From NCBI RefSeq assembly GCF_009604385.1, contig NZ_WEGJ01000004.1, forward strand, positions 248,001-312,000: DNA of 64,000 nucleotides, read 5' to 3'. The notes under the pieces were generated by a model. That model did no database searches. It saw only the letters and a program-made list of their open reading frames with translations, and was not told where the DNA came from. Origin of the DNA: Streptomyces smaragdinus. Lineage in GTDB: Bacteria; Actinomycetota; Actinomycetes; Streptomycetales; Streptomycetaceae. The position numbers were made by a program, and so were the translations under genes. Positions 61,394-64,000 of this stretch are shown here, piece after piece (the stretch's first letter is position 1; each line of letters begins with the position of its first letter).

Positions 61394-64000
<2,607 letters not shown>

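Overview
The window is chromosomal DNA of a Streptomyces or close relative. The evidence is very high GC, frequent GTG/TTG starts, actinobacterial marker genes (rbpA, sIHF, separate lnt and ppm1, GuaB1-type GMP reductase, a PriA without helicase motifs) and the order carB-pyrD-pyrF-sIHF-gmk-rpoZ-coaBC-metK-priA-fmt-rsmB-rpe. Most of it is conserved core housekeeping sequence. I see no CRISPR array, prophage, complete insertion sequence or secondary-metabolite cluster.

Layout. 1-11.7 kb: end of a ROK protein, a Tat-exported amidase, a secreted phosphodiester glycosidase, an MFS exporter, a 2-hydroxyacid dehydrogenase divergent from anmK, an FMN-binding glutamate-synthase-like protein, DoxX, a DUF1028 protein, and a divergent MocR/YczE pair. 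11.8-16.2 kb: rbpA behind an exact SigR-type promoter, then the opposing lnt-ppm1-fxsA lipoprotein/polyprenol-mannose operon. 16.2-24.5 kb: amidohydrolase with an Lrp regulator, a small unknown gene, BCCT transporter, acyl-CoA dehydrogenase, secreted C39-like protease, uridine-kinase-like P-loop protein. 24.8-30.7 kb: TPR-AAA ATPase, GNAT enzyme, two overlapping CNNM/CorC-type proteins, a PH-domain protein. 30.7-36.4 kb: an FMN-riboswitch-led run ribD-ribE-pnuC-ribBA-ribH that continues closely into hisE-hisG. 36.6-44.5 kb: DUF5995 protein, an Lrp-amidase-monooxygenase cluster resembling the DavA/DavB lysine route, glutathione peroxidase, a lipoprotein, guaB1, comB. 44.4-45 kb: two small decaying genes. 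45-51.8 kb: SorC regulator, rpe, an MMPL transporter, rsmB, fmt. 52-64 kb: small HTH gene, priA, metK, coaBC, rpoZ, gmk, sIHF, pyrF, pyrD and the 5'-truncated carB.

The most interesting non-coding signals are three. (1) Between metK and priA (54894-55012, minus strand) lies what reads as a circularly permuted tRNA(Leu)-like RNA: a long variable arm and perfect T-arm come first, then a hairpin joining the two acceptor strands, then a canonical Leu-type D-arm, and the outer ends pair as an extended anticodon stem. (2) Two copies of a 178/208-bp palindromic element (26730-26907 and 37258-37465) each sit exactly between convergent genes, carry both stop codons in their TA-flanked ends, and differ from each other by compensatory changes in their stems. 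(3) A nested G/C hairpin repeat lies inside the second copy, and another hairpin cluster lies at 18338-18424.
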